The notes beneath the pieces were generated by a model. The model did not search any database. It saw only the letters and a list, made by a program, of their open reading frames with translations, and was not told the origin of the DNA. From positions 186,001 to 250,000 of the forward strand of contig DLHI01000007.1 in NCBI GenBank assembly GCA_002483135.1: a stretch of 64,000 nucleotides of DNA, in the 5' to 3' direction. Source of the DNA: Hyphomonadaceae bacterium UBA7672 (lineage in GTDB: Bacteria; Pseudomonadota; Alphaproteobacteria; Caulobacterales; Hyphomonadaceae). Shown here one piece after another: positions 34,340 through 42,897 of the stretch (position 1 is its first letter; each line of letters begins with the position of its first letter). A program made the position numbers and the translations under genes.

Positions 34340-34518
34340 GTGAATTCGGCTGCGCGGCCCCAGCGGGGCGCCCAAAAGCGCGGCGTTGCCGCCAATCCCC
34401 GTCATGGAACTTTTGCTCCGCCGCCATCCCGGTGTCGCACCCCTGAAGCCTGAGCGTCACGGAACGGGCCTAACCCCCGGCGCGCGCTTCCGAGAGGGAA
34501 TTGCGCCTTCGAGCCAAA

Positions 34519-36846
34519 ATGGGGTTTTCCGTGAAGATCAAGCTTCTGATGGGAGCGGCTATCGCATCGCTCAGCGCCGGCCATGCCTGGGCGCAATCGG
34601 CCCCGGCGCCGGAGGACACGACGGCCGGCGATGTCCTGGTCATCTATGGCGAGGGCGAGACCCGCCAGGTGCAGACGCTGACCGCCGAGGACATGACATT
34701 CGAAGCAGCCGGCTCCTCGCCGATCAAGCTGATCGAGAGCCTGCCCGGCGTGAACTACACCGCCGCCGACCCGTTCGGCGCCTATGAGTGGGCCGTCAAC
34801 ATCAACATCCGCGGCTTCCAGAAGGACCAGCTCGGCTACACGCTGGACAAGATCCCGCTCGGCGACATGAGCTATGGCAACTATAACGGCCTGCACATCA
34901 GCCGCGCCGTGATCTCGGAAAACCTTGGCAGCGTCGAGCTGGCGCAGGGCGCAGCCTCGCTCGCGACTGCCTCGACCTCGAACCTCGGCGGCGCGCTGGC
35001 CTTCACCAGCCGCGGACCGTCGGACGATTTCGGCGGCCAGATCGCGCTCACAGGCGGCAGCGAGAACATGTTCCGCGGCTATGCGCGTCTCGAGACCGGC
35101 AAGCTCGACATGCTGATGGGCGCGAAGGCGTACGTGTCCTACGTCACGCACGACCAGGACAAGTGGAAGGGCTCGGGCCCGCAGAAGACCCAGCAGGCCA
35201 ATGCCGGCTTCGAAGTGCCGGTCGGTCCCGGCGTGGTGTCGGGCTACTACAACTGGTCTGAGCGCCGCGAGACGGACTATCAGGATCTCTCGCTCGAGAT
35301 GATCAATCGCCTCGGCTATGGCTGGGACAACTTCGCGCCGAAATGGGCGCTGGCCCAGCAGGTTGCCGACATCGCGAACAACCGGGGCGACACCGGAGCG
35401 CCGGTGACGAACCCGGGCGCGGGCACGACCTATCCCGCCCCCATCACGAGCGCAGACGATGCCTATTACGATGCGTCGGGCCTGCGTGACGACCAGCTTG
35501 CACGCCTCTCCTACGACGCCGACCTGACCAGCGACCTCTACCTGTCGGTCACCGCCTACATGCACGAGAATGAAGGCCAGGGCATCTGGTTCACACCGTA
35601 TGTCAGCCCCTTCTCGTTCGGATCGACGGACACGACGCTCTCACCCATCTCGGTGCGCACGACCGAGTACGACATGAACCGCAATGGCGCGCTGGGTTCG
35701 CTGACCTGGACGCTGGGCGATCACACGGTCGAGGGCGGCTTCTGGTACGAGTACAACGACTTCAACCAGGATCGTCGCTTCTATGCCAACACGCGCGCCG
35801 CGCCGCGCTCGACGCTGAACTTCATGCGCAACCCGTTCGCGACGCAGTGGTCGTACGCCTACGACTTCGAGACCACGATGTTCTACCTGCAGGACACCTG
35901 GGACATCACCGACGCGCTGACCGTCTTCGGTGGTTTCAAGTCGGTGACGGTCGACATGGCGGTCGACACCAACGTGGCCGGCTTTGCCGTGCCGACGCCG
36001 GGCGCCAACAACGACCTCGACGGAACGATCACGTCGGAAGACAACTTCCTGCCGCAGATCGGCTTCACCTACGAACTGGCGGAAGGCAGCGAGATTTTCG
36101 GCGGCTATACCGAAAACATGCGCGCGCACACGCTGGCCCCCGCCGCGAGCCAGACGCAGTCGGGCTTCGACTTCATCCGCGACAACACCGATCCGGAAAG
36201 CTCGAAGACGGTCGAGGCCGGCTGGCGCTATCGCAACGGCCCGTTCCAGGGCGTTGTGGCGGGCTACTATGTGAAGTTCGAGGATCGCCTGCTCGGCCTC
36301 TCGTCCGGCGCTGGCATCATCGGCAACCCGTCGGTGATCAAGAACGTCGGCAGCGTGACGACCATGGGTCTCGAATTCGCCGGCGCCTATGAGTTCACCG
36401 ACGAATGGACGCTGACCGGCTCCTATTCGTTCAATGACTCATCCTACGACGACGACGTGGTCGATGCGACGCTGCCCGCGCCGATCCTCACGAGCGGCAA
36501 GACTGTGGTGAACGCGCCGGAACACCTGTTCAAGTCGGACCTCGGCTACGACAACGGCCTATTCTTCGCCAAGCTGTCGGTCGCGTATACCGGCTCGCGT
36601 TACTTCTCCTACCTCAACAACGCCGAAGTCGACGGCTACACGCTGGCCGACTTCACGGCGGGCTACCGCCTTGGCGGCAATGACATCCTCGAAGGCGTCG
36701 AGCTGCAGCTCAACATCACCAACCTCACCGACGAGGAATACGTCTCGACGATGGGCACGAACGGGTTCGGCACGGGCGCCGACGCGCAGACCCTGATGGT
36801 CGGCTCGCCGCGCCAGCTGTTTGCGACGGTCCGTAAATCCTTCTGA
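34519..36846 (+). CDS. TonB-dependent outer-membrane receptor
   Basis: A 775-residue receptor: signal peptide ending GHAWAQS, a plug domain (PIKLIESLPGVNYTAADPFGA, VNINIRGFQKDQLGYTLDKIPLG, then VELAQGAASLATASTSNLGGAL) and a beta-barrel ending in VRKSF with terminal Phe. It imports a substrate across the outer membrane using TonB energy. Barrel residues are typical; no ligand can be assigned. Start is uncertain: the ATG at 34519 gives the best signal, while TTG 34501 and GTG 34531 are alternatives. A strong terminator follows. Confidence 0.93.
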   Translation: MGFSVKIKLLMGAAIASLSAGHAWAQSAPAPEDTTAGDVLVIYGEGETRQVQTLTAEDMTFEAAGSSPIKLIESLPGVNYTAADPFGAYEWAVNINIRGFQKDQLGYTLDKIPLGDMSYGNYNGLHISRAVISENLGSVELAQGAASLATASTSNLGGALAFTSRGPSDDFGGQIALTGGSENMFRGYARLETGKLDMLMGAKAYVSYVTHDQDKWKGSGPQKTQQANAGFEVPVGPGVVSGYYNWSERRETDYQDLSLEMINRLGYGWDNFAPKWALAQQVADIANNRGDTGAPVTNPGAGTTYPAPITSADDAYYDASGLRDDQLARLSYDADLTSDLYLSVTAYMHENEGQGIWFTPYVSPFSFGSTDTTLSPISVRTTEYDMNRNGALGSLTWTLGDHTVEGGFWYEYNDFNQDRRFYANTRAAPRSTLNFMRNPFATQWSYAYDFETTMFYLQDTWDITDALTVFGGFKSVTVDMAVDTNVAGFAVPTPGANNDLDGTITSEDNFLPQIGFTYELAEGSEIFGGYTENMRAHTLAPAASQTQSGFDFIRDNTDPESSKTVEAGWRYRNGPFQGVVAGYYVKFEDRLLGLSSGAGIIGNPSVIKNVGSVTTMGLEFAGAYEFTDEWTLTGSYSFNDSSYDDDVVDATLPAPILTSGKTVVNAPEHLFKSDLGYDNGLFFAKLSVAYTGSRYFSYLNNAEVDGYTLADFTAGYRLGGNDILEGVELQLNITNLTDEEYVSTMGTNGFGTGADAQTLMVGSPRQLFATVRKSF

Positions 36847-36875
36847 TAGCCCCGGAAGGAAAGACGGATAAACTG

Positions 36876-36908
36876 CGCCGCCGGAGCCTCGCTCCGGCGG
36901 CGTTATTT
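36876..36908 (+). terminator. Intrinsic terminator after the TonB receptor gene
   Basis: A perfect 12-bp stem, CGCCGCCGGAGC with GCTCCGGCGGCG, loop CTC, followed by TTATTT. It ends the receptor transcript 30 bases after its stop codon and lies just before the phosphatase gene. Confidence 0.85.
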
Positions 36909-36921
36909 CAGGGGACGGCAA

Positions 36922-38037
36922 ATGAAGTTCACACGACGCGAAACGCTGGCGGGCGCGGCGGCCCTTGCGGCAACTGCGTGCGCGACGGCCGCGCCGCAAG
37001 CTGCGCCGCTGTCCGATGCCCATCCCGCATCGGGCAAGACGCTGAACCGCATCGCGTTCGGGTCCTGCGCCAAGCAGAGCAAGGAGCAGCCGATCTGGGA
37101 CGCCATCAATGCGGCCGAGGCGGACCTGTTCGTCTTCCTTGGTGACAACATCTATGCCGACACGCGCGATCCCGCCGTGATGGCGGAGAAGTATGCGATG
37201 CTGGCGGCCAAGCCCGGCTTTCAGAAACTGCGCGCGAATACGCCGATCGCCGCGATCTGGGACGATCATGACTATGGCGAGGACGACGCCGGCGCCGACT
37301 ATCCGATGAAGGACGAAAGCCGGCGGCAGTTCTGTGATTTCTGGGGCGAGACAGCCGACAGCCCGCGCCGCACGCGCGATGGCATCCACACCGCCTACAT
37401 GTTCGGCCCGGCAGGACAGCGAGTGCAGGTTATTCTGCCCGACCTGCGCTGGAACCGCACGACGATGCGCAAGCTTGATCTGGGCGGCAAGGCCTATGCG
37501 CCCTGGTCGCTGGAGCAGCAGCGCGAGGGCAAGCCGGTGCCGGGCCCGTATGAGCGCAATCCGGCGCTGGACGCAACCATGCTGGGCGAGCCGCAATGGA
37601 CGTGGCTGGAGGAGCAGCTGCGCCAGCCGGCGGATGTGCGAGTCCTCGCATCCAGCCTGCAGGTGCTGGCCGACTTTGCCGGCTGGGAAAGCTGGATGAA
37701 TTTCGCACGTGATCACCAGCGGCTGTTCGCGGCGATCCGCGAAGCAAAGGCGCATGGGCTGGTCTGCATCTCCGGCGACACGCATTACGCCGAGTTGTCC
37801 ATGCTGGACGTCAACACGCCCTACCCGATCTGGGACCTGACATCGTCGGGGCTAACCGAAGTGTGGCACGTGCTGCCGCCGAACGAATTGCGCGTCGGCG
37901 AGGCGCTGCGCGAGAACAATTTCGGGCTCATCGACATCGACTGGGCGAAGCGCGAGCTTCACATGCAGGTATGCGATGTGAAGGGAGATGTGCGGATCAG
38001 CCGGAAGGTGGCGCTGGAGACGCTGACTGTTGGTTGA
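36922..38037 (+). CDS. PhoD-like alkaline phosphatase family protein
   Basis: A 371-residue metallophosphoesterase of the PhoD type. Motifs: IAFGSCAKQS, FLGDNIYAD, IWDDHDYGEDDAG and CISGDTHYAELS, which carry the metal-binding Asp/His/Asn. The N-terminus MKFTRRETLAGAAALAATAC combines a twin-arginine-like RRE with a lipobox, so export by Tat and lipidation are both possible. It likely hydrolyses phosphate mono- or diesters at the cell envelope. AGGGGA precedes the ATG. Confidence 0.9.
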   Translation: MKFTRRETLAGAAALAATACATAAPQAAPLSDAHPASGKTLNRIAFGSCAKQSKEQPIWDAINAAEADLFVFLGDNIYADTRDPAVMAEKYAMLAAKPGFQKLRANTPIAAIWDDHDYGEDDAGADYPMKDESRRQFCDFWGETADSPRRTRDGIHTAYMFGPAGQRVQVILPDLRWNRTTMRKLDLGGKAYAPWSLEQQREGKPVPGPYERNPALDATMLGEPQWTWLEEQLRQPADVRVLASSLQVLADFAGWESWMNFARDHQRLFAAIREAKAHGLVCISGDTHYAELSMLDVNTPYPIWDLTSSGLTEVWHVLPPNELRVGEALRENNFGLIDIDWAKRELHMQVCDVKGDVRISRKVALETLTVG

Positions 38038-38050
38038 CGCCTCCTCGGGT

Positions 38051-38159
38051 GTCATTCCGGACGCGCCGAAGGCGTGAGCCGGAACCCAGGAGCGGCAAGT
38101 CCGGTGTCTGCGGCTCCTGGCTTCCCGCTCTACGTGCTTCGCACTTCGGCGGGAATGAC
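38051..38159. repeat. Intergenic inverted repeat (GTCATTCCGGACGCG...GGGAATGAC type)
   Basis: The left arm GTCATTCCGG plus GAGCCGGAACCCAGGAGC faces the right arm GGCTCCTGGCTTCCCGC ... GGCGGGAATGAC. The arms are imperfectly complementary over about 45 bp. This is another dispersed palindromic element family well known in alphaproteobacterial intergenic DNA. Confidence 0.75.
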
Positions 38160-38275
38160 AGGTTCGGGATTTCGCGAGACCAACTGTTGCCTGACAGTGA
38201 CTAGCTATCCGTCCAAAGCTGGAGCAGACTCTCCAGTATCAGACGGCCACAAGGGCTGCGGCGATAGGGACGGAC

Positions 38276-40276
38276 ATGACCACATTCTGGAAGGCTTCGC
38301 TGCTTGGCGCGGCGGCTCTGGCGATTGCCTCGTGCCAGGCAGCGCCTGCGCCTGTCGCGGACAACGCTCCGGTGAACAGCGCTCTTGCGGAGACGCCCGT
38401 TGCGGCGACCCCGGCCCCAGCCCACGATATCGCACCGGCGCCCCAACAGGTTGCTGCCGCGAGCGCCCATCCTGGCGAGGCCGTCTACAAGCAGTTCTGC
38501 GCGGCATGCCATGACCAGCCCGAGGCGACGCGCTCGCCCGCCGTGTCGACGCTGAAGCAGATGAGCCTGCAGTTCATCAACTACTCGCTGACGCAGGGAA
38601 AGATGAAGGCGCAGGGCGCGATGCTGTCCGACGAGCAGCGTGCGCAGGTGGTGAATTTCCTGATCGGCGCGAAGCCACCAACCGATAGCTGGACATCGGC
38701 GATGATGTGCGAAGCCGCGCGCCTGCCCGTCGACCTGACAGGCGCGGCGGCGATTACCAATTTCGGCTTTGACATGCACAACACGCGCAGCCTCACGGCG
38801 GAGAAGGCCGGGCTGACCAAGGCGCAGATCGCCAAGCTGGAGCTCGCATGGGCGGTTGGCATTCCGGATGCGACGGGAATGCGCTCGCAGGGGGCCGTTG
38901 TCGGCAAGAACCTGTTCGTGCCCGTGGCGGACGCTGGCGCGATGTACGCCTTCGATATCTCGGTTCCTGAAAAGCCTTGCCTGCAATGGGTCTACAACAC
39001 GCCGGGCGGCGCGCCGTTGCGCACGAGCGCTGCCTTTGGCTGGGTCGATGGCACGCCCCTGCTCGTCTTCTCGGGCCTCGACACGATGGTGCATGCGGTG
39101 GACGCACGCACCGGCAAGGCCGTTTGGACAAAGACGGTGGGGACCTACAGCTATTCGACCGCGACAGGCACGCCCAGCGTCCTGAAGGACCGGATCATCG
39201 TCCCCGTCTCGCAGTTCGAGATCGTGTTCGCCGGCAGCAATGACATCATCTGCTGCACCAACCATGGTTATGTCGTCTCGCTCGATCCGAAGACGGGTGA
39301 GCAGCAATGGCGCTATGACACCATGCCGGAAGCCGAGCGCGTGCGTGATCGCGGCGATGGCAAGCCGCTGATGGGACCATCAGGCGCGCCGATCTGGAAC
39401 TCGCCTTCGATCGATGAGAAGCGGGGCCTGATCTACTTCGCGACAGGCGAGAGCAATTCGCCGCCCGCGCACAGGAATACGAATGCGGTGATCGCCGTGG
39501 ACCTCAAGACGGGCAAGGAGAAGTGGAGCTTCCACGCCACGCCAAACGACATCTACAATATCGGCTGCGATCTCGTTTCGAAGCCGGAGCTTCTGAATTG
39601 CACCAGCAAACCCGAGACGGTCTATCGCGACGTGGACTTCGGCGCGTCGACTATTCTGGGCACGCATTCGGACGGCAAGCAGCTGGTCTATGCCGGGCAG
39701 AAGTCCGGCTCTGTCTGGGCGTTTGAGCCCGACACGGGCAAGGTCGTGTGGCGCAAGGCGCTGGGCACGGGCGGCGCGCTGGGCGGCGTGCACTGGGGGA
39801 TCGCCTACGACAAGGACACGGTGTTCGTTCCGATCTCGACCGTGGGCCAGCCCATTCCGGGCGAGTGGGATTTCGACCCGAACATAAAGCCGGGCCTCTA
39901 TGCGCTGAACGCAAAGACCGGCGCGATCAAGTGGCAGTTCAATCCCGAGGCCCCGGCCAACGCGCCGCCGATGCCGCCGGGCTTCCCCGTGCATTCCATC
40001 GCGATGTCTGCGGCGCCCGCCGTGATCGATGGCGTGGTGATCGCAGCGACGCTGGATGGCACGCTCTACGCGCTGGATTCGCAGACGGGCGCGCTGATCT
40101 GGAAGCAGGCGACGGCGAAGGACTACACCACCATCAACGGCGTGCCCGGCAAGGGCGGCGCAATCGATGCGGTGTCGATCTATGCCGCCAATGGCCTGCT
40201 GATCACCAACTCCGGCTATGGCTCATTCGGCCAAGCGCCGGGCAATGTGATCCTCGGGTTCGAACCGAAGAAGTAG
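38276..40276 (+). CDS. PQQ-dependent dehydrogenase with cytochrome c domain (PVA-dehydrogenase-like)
   Basis: A 666-residue lipoprotein (lipobox IASCQA) with an N-terminal cytochrome c domain (heme site FCAACH near residue 80) fused to a PQQ-type beta-propeller: repeated W-motif blades such as VHAVDARTGKAVW, VVSLDPKTGEQQWRYD, AVDLKTGKEKWSFHA and WAFEPDTGKVVWRKA. Vicinal Cys (IICCTNHG) lie in the propeller. Domain order and the vicinal Cys resemble polyvinyl alcohol dehydrogenase and quinohemoprotein alcohol dehydrogenases. The substrate is unknown; PVA is only one option. Electrons would pass to the fused heme in the periplasm. Confidence 0.85.
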   Translation: MTTFWKASLLGAAALAIASCQAAPAPVADNAPVNSALAETPVAATPAPAHDIAPAPQQVAAASAHPGEAVYKQFCAACHDQPEATRSPAVSTLKQMSLQFINYSLTQGKMKAQGAMLSDEQRAQVVNFLIGAKPPTDSWTSAMMCEAARLPVDLTGAAAITNFGFDMHNTRSLTAEKAGLTKAQIAKLELAWAVGIPDATGMRSQGAVVGKNLFVPVADAGAMYAFDISVPEKPCLQWVYNTPGGAPLRTSAAFGWVDGTPLLVFSGLDTMVHAVDARTGKAVWTKTVGTYSYSTATGTPSVLKDRIIVPVSQFEIVFAGSNDIICCTNHGYVVSLDPKTGEQQWRYDTMPEAERVRDRGDGKPLMGPSGAPIWNSPSIDEKRGLIYFATGESNSPPAHRNTNAVIAVDLKTGKEKWSFHATPNDIYNIGCDLVSKPELLNCTSKPETVYRDVDFGASTILGTHSDGKQLVYAGQKSGSVWAFEPDTGKVVWRKALGTGGALGGVHWGIAYDKDTVFVPISTVGQPIPGEWDFDPNIKPGLYALNAKTGAIKWQFNPEAPANAPPMPPGFPVHSIAMSAAPAVIDGVVIAATLDGTLYALDSQTGALIWKQATAKDYTTINGVPGKGGAIDAVSIYAANGLLITNSGYGSFGQAPGNVILGFEPKK

Positions 40277-40279
40277 GAG

Positions 40280-41293
40280 TCAGGCGAGGCAGTCTTCCCG
40301 GACGCCGTCCTTGCGCAGGACGTTCTCGACATAGTTGCGCGACATGCCGCGCGCATAGCGATTGTCGAGTTCGGCGTTCTCCTGCAGAGGCGCGGCGGCG
40401 GCCGTCCATGCATCGGCGCAAGCGAGCGGCTCAGCTGCTCCCTGTGCACAAGCGATCAGCGCGTTGAAGGCGTCGCGGTAGAGGACGATGTCCGCGCGCG
40501 TCATTTCGCGGCCATGGCCGGGAATGGCGCGCTGGAATGGCGTGGCGAGGATTTCCTCCAGCGCAGCCGACCACGCCTTGGGGCAAGGCGTGTCGAGAAA
40601 CGGCGCGGGCAGCGTGACGAGATCGCCCGTCATCACGACGCCAGAGGCCGGATCGAACACCCAGATATCGCCATCCGAGGCGCCCGCCGCCGTGTGAAAC
40701 TCCAGCCTGCGGCCGCCGATAGTAATCGCCTGCGCGCGTTCGATGGAGACCGTGGGCTCGAGCAATTCGCCCTGCTCCACCGTGGCGGCATCGATACTGA
40801 TCTCGTCGATGATTTCCGGCGTGAGCGTGGGATCCTCCAGCATCTTCGCGTTCGACTCGCGGCCACGCGCCAGGAATGTCCGCAGCGCGTTCTCGACTGC
40901 GGCACCGTTGCTGTAGATGGCGGCGCCAGGGAATAGCTCGCGCAACGGAATGTTTCCGCTGATGTGGTCGAGGTGCCAGTGCGAGTTGATGATGGCGGCG
41001 ACAGGCTGGCCCGCCTTGCGCGCATTATCGATGATCTTCTGCGTGTGAAAAAGATGCCGGCCCGTGTCGAACACGATCAGGCCATCGCTGCTGGCGAGGA
41101 TCACCGTATTCCCATCGGGCTGGCGGCCGGGCGGAAAGCCGCCCTGGATGACATCAACGCCTGCCCTGTCGAAGTTCTCGAAGTCGGGAAGCGGCGAGCC
41201 ACCGAGCCTGTCCAACGTCGGCGCGGACGGAGGACCCGAGGCGCAACCGGCGAACATCACGCTGACAAAAAGGATCAGGCCCCACGCTTTCAA
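40280..41293 (-). CDS. Metallo-beta-lactamase-fold hydrolase lipoprotein
   Basis: A 337-residue MBL-fold lipoprotein. The zinc motif HxHxDH is clear in INSHWHLDHISGN; the other ligands include GHG in AIPGHGREM. Lipobox FAGCAS directly after a short hydrophobic stretch. Start: the TTG at 41293 has GGGAG 6 bases upstream and begins a compact signal KAWGLILFVSVMFAGC; a GTG at 41329 and an ATG at 41317 would add a charged leader. It converges on the PQQ dehydrogenase gene with only 3 bp between stops. Reaction unknown: family includes lactonases, thioesterases and beta-lactamases. Confidence 0.83.
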   Translation of the reverse strand: MKAWGLILFVSVMFAGCASGPPSAPTLDRLGGSPLPDFENFDRAGVDVIQGGFPPGRQPDGNTVILASSDGLIVFDTGRHLFHTQKIIDNARKAGQPVAAIINSHWHLDHISGNIPLRELFPGAAIYSNGAAVENALRTFLARGRESNAKMLEDPTLTPEIIDEISIDAATVEQGELLEPTVSIERAQAITIGGRRLEFHTAAGASDGDIWVFDPASGVVMTGDLVTLPAPFLDTPCPKAWSAALEEILATPFQRAIPGHGREMTRADIVLYRDAFNALIACAQGAAEPLACADAWTAAAAPLQENAELDNRYARGMSRNYVENVLRKDGVREDCLA

Positions 41294-41366
41294 TTGCGAC
41301 TCCCGCGCATCGAGCATCTGACCTTGCACGGACCATCGGTCGATTGAGCGGGCGTGTAAAGGGCGC

Positions 41367-42713
41367 TCAGTCCCGATCCAGCGCGGCGAGAATGCCGCCG
41401 ACGGCTTCGTTCACGAGATCGTCGGATTCGGCCTGGGCCATGACGCGGATCAGCGGCTCGGTGCCCGATTTGCGCACCAGCAGACGGCCCTTCGTTCCGA
41501 GCGCCTTCTCAGCGGCGGCGATAGCGTCCTGCACATGCTTTCGACTCAAGGGATCGGCGCCGGTGAACTTGCGGTTGACCAGCTTCTGCGGCGCCGGGTC
41601 GAACACATGCGCGACTTCGGAGAGACGTTTTCCGGTTTCCACCATGACGGTGAGAACCTGGAGGGCCGCTAGCAGACCATCGCCTGTGGTGGAGAAATCC
41701 GACAACACGATGTGGCCGGACTGTTCGCCGCCGACATTGATGCCCTTCTCCAGCATGCGCGCGACGACATAGCGGTCGCCAACCTGCGTACGCTCCAGCG
41801 CGACCCCGAGACCCTTGAGATGGTTTTCGAGGCCGAGGTTCGACATGACGGTGGCGACCACCGCCTTCTTCGACAGCCTGCCCTGTTGCTTCCACGACTG
41901 CGCAATAAGTCCGAGCAGCTGGTCGCCATCAATGATGCGGCCATTCTCGTCGCACATCACGACGCGGTCCGCATCGCCATCAAGCGCGATGCCGATGTCG
42001 GCGCGATAGCGGTGCACCGCCTCCACCATCGCACGCGTGTCGGTGGAGCCGATCTCGCGGTTGATGTTGAAGCCGTTGGGATCATCGCCAATGGCGAAGA
42101 CTTCCGCGCCGAGCTCATAGAGCGCTTTCGGAGCAACCTTGTAGGCGGCGCCGTTGGCGCAATCGATCACGACGCGCAGGCCCGAGAGGCGCAGCTTGCG
42201 CGGGAAGGTGGATTTCACGATCTCGACATAGCGTGACTGCGCGTCGTCCACGCGCTGGGCGCGGCCAAGATCTGGGGGTGCGGCGAGCCCCTCATCAAGC
42301 GGATGCGTCATCAGTTCTTCGATGGCGAGTTCGGCCTCGTCGGACAGCTTGTAGCCGTCGGGTCCGAACAGCTTGATGCCGTTGTCCTGGTAGGAGTTGT
42401 GCGAGGCGGAGATCATGACGCCGAGGTCGGCGCGGAGCGAGCGCGTCAACATGGCGACGCCCGGCGTCGGCAGCGGCCCGAACAGCACGACGTCCATCCC
42501 CTTGGCGGTGAAGCCAGCTGTGAGCGCGGGTTCCAGCATGTAGCCCGACAGGCGGGTGTCCTTGCCGATGACAACAAGATGCCGGCGCGGGTCTGACTTC
42601 CGGAAATGGGTGGCGGCCGCCATACCGAGACGCATGGCCATTTCGGGGGTAACCGGCCACGTGTTGGCCGTGCCGCGAATGCCGTCCGTGCCGAAAAACT
42701 TGCGAGCCGTCAT
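41367..42713 (-). CDS. glmM: Phosphoglucosamine mutase
   Basis: A 448-residue phosphohexomutase converting glucosamine-6-P to glucosamine-1-P, an essential step towards UDP-GlcNAc, peptidoglycan and lipopolysaccharide. Start FFGTDGIRG, phosphoserine loop GVMISASHNSYQDNGIK, metal-binding ALDGDADRVV, and C-terminal RKSGTEPLIRVM are all intact. It is divergent from glmS with 184 bp between start codons, so the two steps of glucosamine-phosphate synthesis share a control region. That region shows no ribozyme-like element. Confidence 0.97.
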   Translation of the reverse strand: MTARKFFGTDGIRGTANTWPVTPEMAMRLGMAAATHFRKSDPRRHLVVIGKDTRLSGYMLEPALTAGFTAKGMDVVLFGPLPTPGVAMLTRSLRADLGVMISASHNSYQDNGIKLFGPDGYKLSDEAELAIEELMTHPLDEGLAAPPDLGRAQRVDDAQSRYVEIVKSTFPRKLRLSGLRVVIDCANGAAYKVAPKALYELGAEVFAIGDDPNGFNINREIGSTDTRAMVEAVHRYRADIGIALDGDADRVVMCDENGRIIDGDQLLGLIAQSWKQQGRLSKKAVVATVMSNLGLENHLKGLGVALERTQVGDRYVVARMLEKGINVGGEQSGHIVLSDFSTTGDGLLAALQVLTVMVETGKRLSEVAHVFDPAPQKLVNRKFTGADPLSRKHVQDAIAAAEKALGTKGRLLVRKSGTEPLIRVMAQAESDDLVNEAVGGILAALDRD

Positions 42714-42897
42714 CGTTCCTCACGCAAATACGCTGCCCGAACCAGCCGGGCGGCGGATAAGGCTCACGGCGGTAACAGAAACACCATAACCGGCCGTGAA
42801 ACCGTGAATTTCATGACGGACCCCCGCCATGTTTTGCAATAGCCTAAGCAGGCCAATCGCCTAGATCAGCGCGATTGCAGTCCGGAGTAGACCACGA

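Larger units (their letters stand above)
33928..34518. other. 591-bp intergenic region with palindromic element and 6S candidate
   Basis: No protein gene is supported. From left to right it contains the long inverted repeat at 33985-34102, the 6S RNA candidate at about 34140-34304 with its promoter, and the promoter/leader region of the TonB receptor gene. The remaining bases show nothing that I can name. Confidence 0.6.

Noticed and set aside
42714..42897. Possible glmS ribozyme or riboswitch upstream of glmS
   Set aside because: No ribozyme core was seen and the glmS ribozyme is known from Gram-positive bacteria.
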